Below are positions 29,785-32,986 of a DNA stretch of 32,986 nucleotides, piece after piece. Positions within the stretch are counted from its first letter, which is position 1, and each line of letters starts with the position of its first letter. The translations under genes were made by a program, and so were the position numbers. The DNA lies in NCBI GenBank assembly GCA_946537255.1, contig CAMNFS010000018.1:1-32986 (forward strand). The letters run 5' to 3'. The notes under the pieces were generated by a model. It did not search any database. It worked only from the letters and a program-made list of their open reading frames with translations, and had not been told where the DNA came from. This DNA is from an uncultured Erysipelotrichaceae bacterium (lineage in GTDB: Bacteria; Bacillota_I; Bacilli_A; Erysipelotrichales; Erysipelotrichaceae).

Positions 29785-30702
29785 TTATATGGTTTTCCAC
29801 CACTCCGGGTATTTCTTCTCCAGCCGGACCGCGAGATCCCAGGGATCGCGGAAGGTTTCGGATGAAATCCAGGCAGAGAAGCGGTTCAGTACCTCATGAA
29901 TCCGGGCAGCTGTATGATCGAGCGCTTCCGGAGTTTTTTCTTCTTCCTTCCTGATGTAGTTTTCAAGCCGCCCGCCGACATAACGGCTGTCCCTGATGCC
30001 AAGGAACAATTCCGCAAGAGTCTGGTCATAGCGGCCAAGCGCCGCATGGATTCCCACCGCGTCGGCTGTAAGCTCATCCCACAGCGGATCAATCCATTCC
30101 GGAAACAGGCGGCGGCAGATAAAGTGCGTACACTCGTGGGTTTTCCGTATGATCATGGAATACTTCTTCCAGTCGGTTTCCGAAAACCCTGCCTGTTCAT
30201 GGGTTATGGCGGAATAGGGGCCGCTGGAAAGCAGAATCAGGGCATCCGTATAGTTCCTTTTGCTGGAGGTGAAGGCTTTGAATTCACTGTCCCAGTCCGG
30301 ATCTGTATTTCCCTTCGCGGCTTCTTCTGCCCGGAATGATGCTTCATGCGCCCGGATTTTCTGCCAGCTGATCACTCCGTCGAGAATGGACGCGCCTTCC
30401 GTCGCGGGAATTCTGTCATTCCGGCATTTATGGCCCATGATCTGCGACATGGTTTCAAAATCACTCCGGCTGATCAGGGTGACGGCCATGACGTCTCCGG
30501 CGGGAGTTTCCTCCATTGTCAGAAGATCACCGGGATCCTTCTGAAAATGATCCAGTGAATGAGACGGCGCATCTTTCCCGGCAAGCACAATCTTCCGGTA
30601 CAGAGGATTTCCGCCTTCCTGCGGAATGAGATAGATCTGTGGATAGATTCCGGCAAGATAGGGAATTACGTCAGTTCCCTTCTGAATTACTCTGCTTGAC
30701 AT
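29785..30702 (-). CDS. Hypothetical protein with HEXXH metallopeptidase-like motif
   Basis: The protein has 305 residues, no signal peptide and no membrane segment. The key feature is KTHECTHFICRRLFP, an HEXXH zinc site (His189, Glu190, His193), followed 17 residues later by WDELTADAVGI, whose Glu210 could be a third zinc ligand. This layout is like gluzincin-type metalloproteases, but I cannot name the family; it resembles conserved uncharacterised proteins in Clostridia. The N-terminal half contains no recognised domain. ATG 30702 is chosen because AGGAG is about 9-10 bases upstream; an in-frame alternative at 30732 has none. Proteolytic activity is inferred only from the motif. Confidence 0.75.
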   Translation of the reverse strand: MSSRVIQKGTDVIPYLAGIYPQIYLIPQEGGNPLYRKIVLAGKDAPSHSLDHFQKDPGDLLTMEETPAGDVMAVTLISRSDFETMSQIMGHKCRNDRIPATEGASILDGVISWQKIRAHEASFRAEEAAKGNTDPDWDSEFKAFTSSKRNYTDALILLSSGPYSAITHEQAGFSETDWKKYSMIIRKTHECTHFICRRLFPEWIDPLWDELTADAVGIHAALGRYDQTLAELFLGIRDSRYVGGRLENYIRKEEEKTPEALDHTAARIHEVLNRFSAWISSETFRDPWDLAVRLEKKYPEWWKTI

Positions 30703-30740
30703 ACCATTACACTCCTGAATTCTTCCTATCAAACATTATG

Positions 30741-30790
30741 ACAGGATTGATTTCGGAATCCGCACAAATCCTGAAAAAAGGATCCTGTCT
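30741..30790. repeat. Nested inverted repeats upstream of the HEXXH gene
   Basis: GACAGGAT (30741-30748) and ATCCTGTC (30783-30790) are perfect eight-base arms. Inside, GGATT/AATCC (30745-30749, 30758-30762) and ATCCT/AGGAT (30769-30773, 30779-30783) offer competing stems. It lies in the minus-strand leader of the HEXXH gene, and could be a folded leader or the end signal of the DUF1287 gene. Confidence 0.35.
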
Positions 30791-30850
30791 GATGGGAAAA
30801 ACAGCCAGGTTCCAGAATCCATTCCAGCATGGAAGAGTCTGAAAATATGT

Positions 30851-31438
30851 TCAGGGCAGTACCCGCACATGAAGAACCAGGTCGTTTCTTGTTTCGAGAA
30901 TATCTTCCTCATAGCGCATCTGAAAGGAACCGTAATGATGAATGACATACGGAGTGCCGCGCGGATTGCGCCGGTCACTGACAACACCGATATGATTTCT
31001 GAACAGCACCAGGTCGCCGCCCTGCCATTCTTCCTGTTCAGAAAGATCATTGGTCAGAACAATGGCGTTGTACTGAAAGTAGGGAATCAGATTGCGGACA
31101 CGGCGGAAATCGATATTGATGTCCGGTTCTTCAATGGCATAGCGCTCCCGGTGCAGAAGAATGTCCGCATGGACCTTTTCGCGCAGATCATATCCGCAGG
31201 AAAGCAGCGCAAACCCTGCCAGATCCGTACAGGTGCCGCAGCCATCATCCGGCCATCCCCCGGCGTAATAGCGGCTTCTGTAGACAGGACGGGTATTGAT
31301 ATACGCGATCGCTCCCTGCAGAACGCGGGAGGGGGCTTCCTTTTCCCTGCTGAAATCCTGAAGTCTTGCGGGACTGGTGCGAAAGGTCATGACAGATGCC
31401 AATACGGCAGCGATGAAAAGAATCAGAAGATGTTTCAT
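30851..31438 (-). CDS. DUF1287 family exported protein
   Basis: The protein has 195 residues with an N-terminal hydrophobic signal or anchor (residues 3-18). The rest matches DUF1287: GGWPDDGCGTCTDLAGFALLSCGYDL, then EPDINIDFRRVRNLIPYF, WQGGDLVLF, NHIGVVSDRRNPRGTPYVIHHYG. Known members look like NlpC/P60-type papain folds, with the Cys of GTCTD and the His of NHIGVVSD as likely catalytic pair, so a cell-wall hydrolase or amidase role is plausible but not shown. The ATG has no clear ribosome binding site. It is divergent from the diguanylate cyclase gene and 148 bases upstream of the HEXXH gene on the same strand. Confidence 0.82.
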   Translation of the reverse strand: MKHLLILFIAAVLASVMTFRTSPARLQDFSREKEAPSRVLQGAIAYINTRPVYRSRYYAGGWPDDGCGTCTDLAGFALLSCGYDLREKVHADILLHRERYAIEEPDINIDFRRVRNLIPYFQYNAIVLTNDLSEQEEWQGGDLVLFRNHIGVVSDRRNPRGTPYVIHHYGSFQMRYEEDILETRNDLVLHVRVLP

Positions 31439-31481
31439 GACATAATCATAATCGATCAGAAAACCGGTAAAAATAGAGTTC

Positions 31482-31501
31482 GTTCAATTGTCTGTTTGAA
31501 C
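31482..31501. promoter_or_regulatory. Inverted repeat in the divergent DUF1287/GGDEF intergenic region
   Basis: GTTCAA-TTGTCTGT-TTGAAC has perfect six-base arms with an eight-base centre. It sits midway in the divergent intergenic region, a usual place for an operator controlling both genes. Confidence 0.4.
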
Positions 31502-31520
31502 AAAGGGAACTAGAATGAAG

Positions 31521-31556
31521 ATACATGGATAAAAAATGCCTTTTTTATCCATGTAT
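31521..31556. repeat. Perfect 16-bp inverted repeat upstream of the diguanylate cyclase gene
   Basis: ATACATGGATAAAAAA (31521-31536) and TTTTTTATCCATGTAT (31541-31556) are perfect complements separated by TGCC. The hairpin ends 36 bases before ATG 31593, with a further TTTTTT run at 31568-31573. It could be a leader terminator/attenuator, an mRNA stabiliser or a protein site. No gene ends just upstream on the plus strand. Confidence 0.7.
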
Positions 31557-31592
31557 ATCAGGATTCCTTTTTTCTGTGCGGGGGTGGAAAAC

Positions 31593-32960
31593 ATGAATCT
31601 GATCAAAAAAGCAAAACAGGAAGGCCTGTCGCTCAGGGTGACATTTGCGCTGATGCTGGCAGTATCCATAGCCATTACCATCATTCTGCTTGTGACCACA
31701 TACAGCACGATTCAGTCATTTTACGCGCTGAGCCGGGCAACGGATACCTATATTGAACTGGAGGACGCAGCTTCCAGTCTGATGAGCGCATCGGATTATC
31801 TGACGGAAGAGGCGCAGGCCTATACCGTCATGATGGAAAGGGCTCATCTGGATCATTATTTTCATGAGACAGAGGAGGCCCGAAGAAGAGAAACCGCGCT
31901 TCAGATCATGGCGGAAAAGGCGCCGGACAGCGCCGCCCTGAAGGATCTGGAAGCGGCGATGAGCGAATCCGTGGAGCTGATGGAACGGGAATACTACGCC
32001 ATGCGTCTGATTCTCGATGTGACGGAGGATCCGGATATTCCCGAGCAGCTGAAAACGGTTGAACTGTCCATGCATGACAGGGCCCTGAGCAATGCCGGGA
32101 AGAAAACAGCCGCGCAGCAGCTGGTTCACGATGCCGGCTACTATGAGAAGAAAAACGAAATCCGTTCCAGTCTTTCCGCCTGTGTGGAAGAGCTGAAAAA
32201 AGGAACCCACGGGACGGAAGAGGAAACGGCACGGAAGCTGCGCACGGATCTGAGGTGGATCACGGTCATGATCATCATGCAGTCGGCAGGCATCATCCTG
32301 ATGCTGTGGCTGACGACAAAGCTCGGCATCAATCCGCTGCTGATAGCGGTTGAACACATCAAGAAGGATCAGAGCCTGCCGATCATCGGCGCCAATGAAT
32401 TCCGCTATCTGGCCGGCACCTACAACAAGATGTATGCCGCCTACAAGCGCAGTATTGAAAATCTGTCCTACAAAGCAAGCCACGATGAGCTGACCGGTGT
32501 ATACAACCGGGCCAGCTACGATCTGATCAAGGAAAGCGTGGATCTTTCCACGACCGCCTTCCTGCTGATCGACGCGGATCATTTCAAGGCAGTCAACGAT
32601 TCCTGCGGGCATGCGGACGGAGACGCGGTTCTGAAGAAAATCGCGGCGGTACTGAAGCGGAGCTTCCGTTCGGATGACTATATCTGCCGGATTGGCGGAG
32701 ATGAGTTCGTGGTTATGATGGTTCATGTCGACAAGGATGTCCGGCCGCTGATTGAACAGAAGATCCGGCAGATCAACAAAGAACTGTCTGATACATCCGA
32801 CGGACTGCCTCCGATCACCATCAGTGCCGGTATTTCTCTCTGCCGGTCGGATGAAAACGCGGTGGAGGTATTCCATGAAGCGGATATCGCGCTGTACCAT
32901 GTCAAGGATCATGGCAGAAACGGGTGCTGTTTCTATGATCAGAGTCTCTCGCAGGCATGA
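31593..32960 (+). CDS. Membrane-bound diguanylate cyclase (GGDEF domain)
   Basis: The protein has 455 residues and is predicted to make cyclic di-GMP from two GTP. Layout: transmembrane segment ~15-36, a helical extracellular sensor region ~40-220 without a recognised fold, a second segment ~225-247 (WITVMIIMQSAGIILMLWLTT), a HAMP-like linker, and a C-terminal GGDEF domain starting ASHDELTGVYNRASYD. The active-site GGDEF (368-372) is intact and the inhibitory RxxD site (RSDD, 359-362) stands exactly five residues upstream, so product inhibition is expected. ATG 31593 follows GGGGGTGG; the in-frame ATG 31536 lies inside a perfect hairpin and is unlikely. A terminator follows at once. The signal sensed is unknown. 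Confidence 0.93.
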   Translation: MNLIKKAKQEGLSLRVTFALMLAVSIAITIILLVTTYSTIQSFYALSRATDTYIELEDAASSLMSASDYLTEEAQAYTVMMERAHLDHYFHETEEARRRETALQIMAEKAPDSAALKDLEAAMSESVELMEREYYAMRLILDVTEDPDIPEQLKTVELSMHDRALSNAGKKTAAQQLVHDAGYYEKKNEIRSSLSACVEELKKGTHGTEEETARKLRTDLRWITVMIIMQSAGIILMLWLTTKLGINPLLIAVEHIKKDQSLPIIGANEFRYLAGTYNKMYAAYKRSIENLSYKASHDELTGVYNRASYDLIKESVDLSTTAFLLIDADHFKAVNDSCGHADGDAVLKKIAAVLKRSFRSDDYICRIGGDEFVVMMVHVDKDVRPLIEQKIRQINKELSDTSDGLPPITISAGISLCRSDENAVEVFHEADIALYHVKDHGRNGCCFYDQSLSQA

Positions 32961-32963
32961 AGG

Positions 32964-32986
32964 AAACCGGCGGCGCCGGTTTTTCT
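32964..32986 (+). terminator. Rho-independent terminator of the diguanylate cyclase gene
   Basis: AAACCGGC (32964-32971) and GCCGGTTT (32975-32982) form a perfect eight-base stem with a three-base loop and T-rich tail running to the window edge. Confidence 0.85.

Noticed and set aside
31716-32912. Minus-strand open frame opposite the diguanylate cyclase
   Set aside because: Shadow of a gene with an intact GGDEF motif.
1-32986. CRISPR arrays, tRNA or rRNA genes, insertion sequences, prophage or attachment sites
   Set aside because: None seen: no regularly spaced repeats, transposase motifs or cloverleaf-like sequences were recognised in any intergenic region.

Overview
The window is about 33 kb of a low-to-mid GC Gram-positive genome. 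Strong AGGAGG-type ribosome binding sites, rho-independent terminators, lipobox lipoproteins, a PTS permease and a radical-SAM peptide system point to a gut-type Bacillota. An Erysipelotrichaceae-like or Clostridia-like host fits best, but there is no rRNA or other marker gene to settle it. No rRNA, tRNA, CRISPR array, insertion sequence or phage gene was seen.

Layout. (1) 1-1.75 kb: end of a BAAT-type acyl-CoA thioesterase/acyltransferase and an aldo/keto reductase that has lost its iron-sulfur cysteines. (2) 1.9-2.76 kb, minus strand: a 138-aa Cys-rich peptide with a double-glycine leader, followed by a 107-aa companion. (3) 3.1-4.4 kb: a GTPase with hydrophobic C-terminal segments. (4) 4.5-8.8 kb, minus strand: a membrane-anchored phosphatidylserine-decarboxylase-like protein, a lipoprotein MTA/SAH nucleosidase, a small membrane protein, an internally deleted Old Yellow Enzyme relic, and a hypothetical gene that appears frameshifted. 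(5) 8.8-13.5 kb: intact sbcD-sbcC with ATGA overlap, then a truncated 5'-nucleotidase lipoprotein. (6) 13.7-17.5 kb: pyridoxal/pyridoxamine kinase and a membrane-anchored clostripain-family protease. (7) 17.5-20.8 kb: a frameshifted radical SAM pseudogene, a radical SAM/SPASM maturase with an RRE-like N-terminus, and a second Cys-rich double-glycine peptide homologous to the one at 2.5 kb. (8) 21.0-25.1 kb: a tightly overlapping operon with lipoprotein prephenate dehydratase, maltose-type O-acetyltransferase, PTS EIICB and an endonuclease/exonuclease/phosphatase protein. (9) 25.2-29.6 kb: a beta-helix lipoprotein, a DUF1349 protein and a MATE transporter fused to a degenerate histidine-kinase-type ATPase domain. 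(10) 29.8-33 kb: an HEXXH protein and a DUF1287 protein (minus), then a diguanylate cyclase (plus) with an unusual hairpin leader.

The most interesting content is a candidate ribosomally made, radical-SAM-modified peptide system. Two precursor-like genes about 18 kb apart share a block in which 17 of 35 residues are identical, including five cysteines, and a sixth cysteine follows the GG motif with similar spacing in both. One of them lies just downstream of a SPASM maturase. A second theme is enzymes that are normally cytosolic but here carry lipoprotein or membrane-anchor signals (MTA/SAH nucleosidase, prephenate dehydratase, phosphatidylserine decarboxylase-like). A third is gene decay: at least three relics or frameshifted genes. 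All functional assignments come from motif recognition by eye; no database search was possible.
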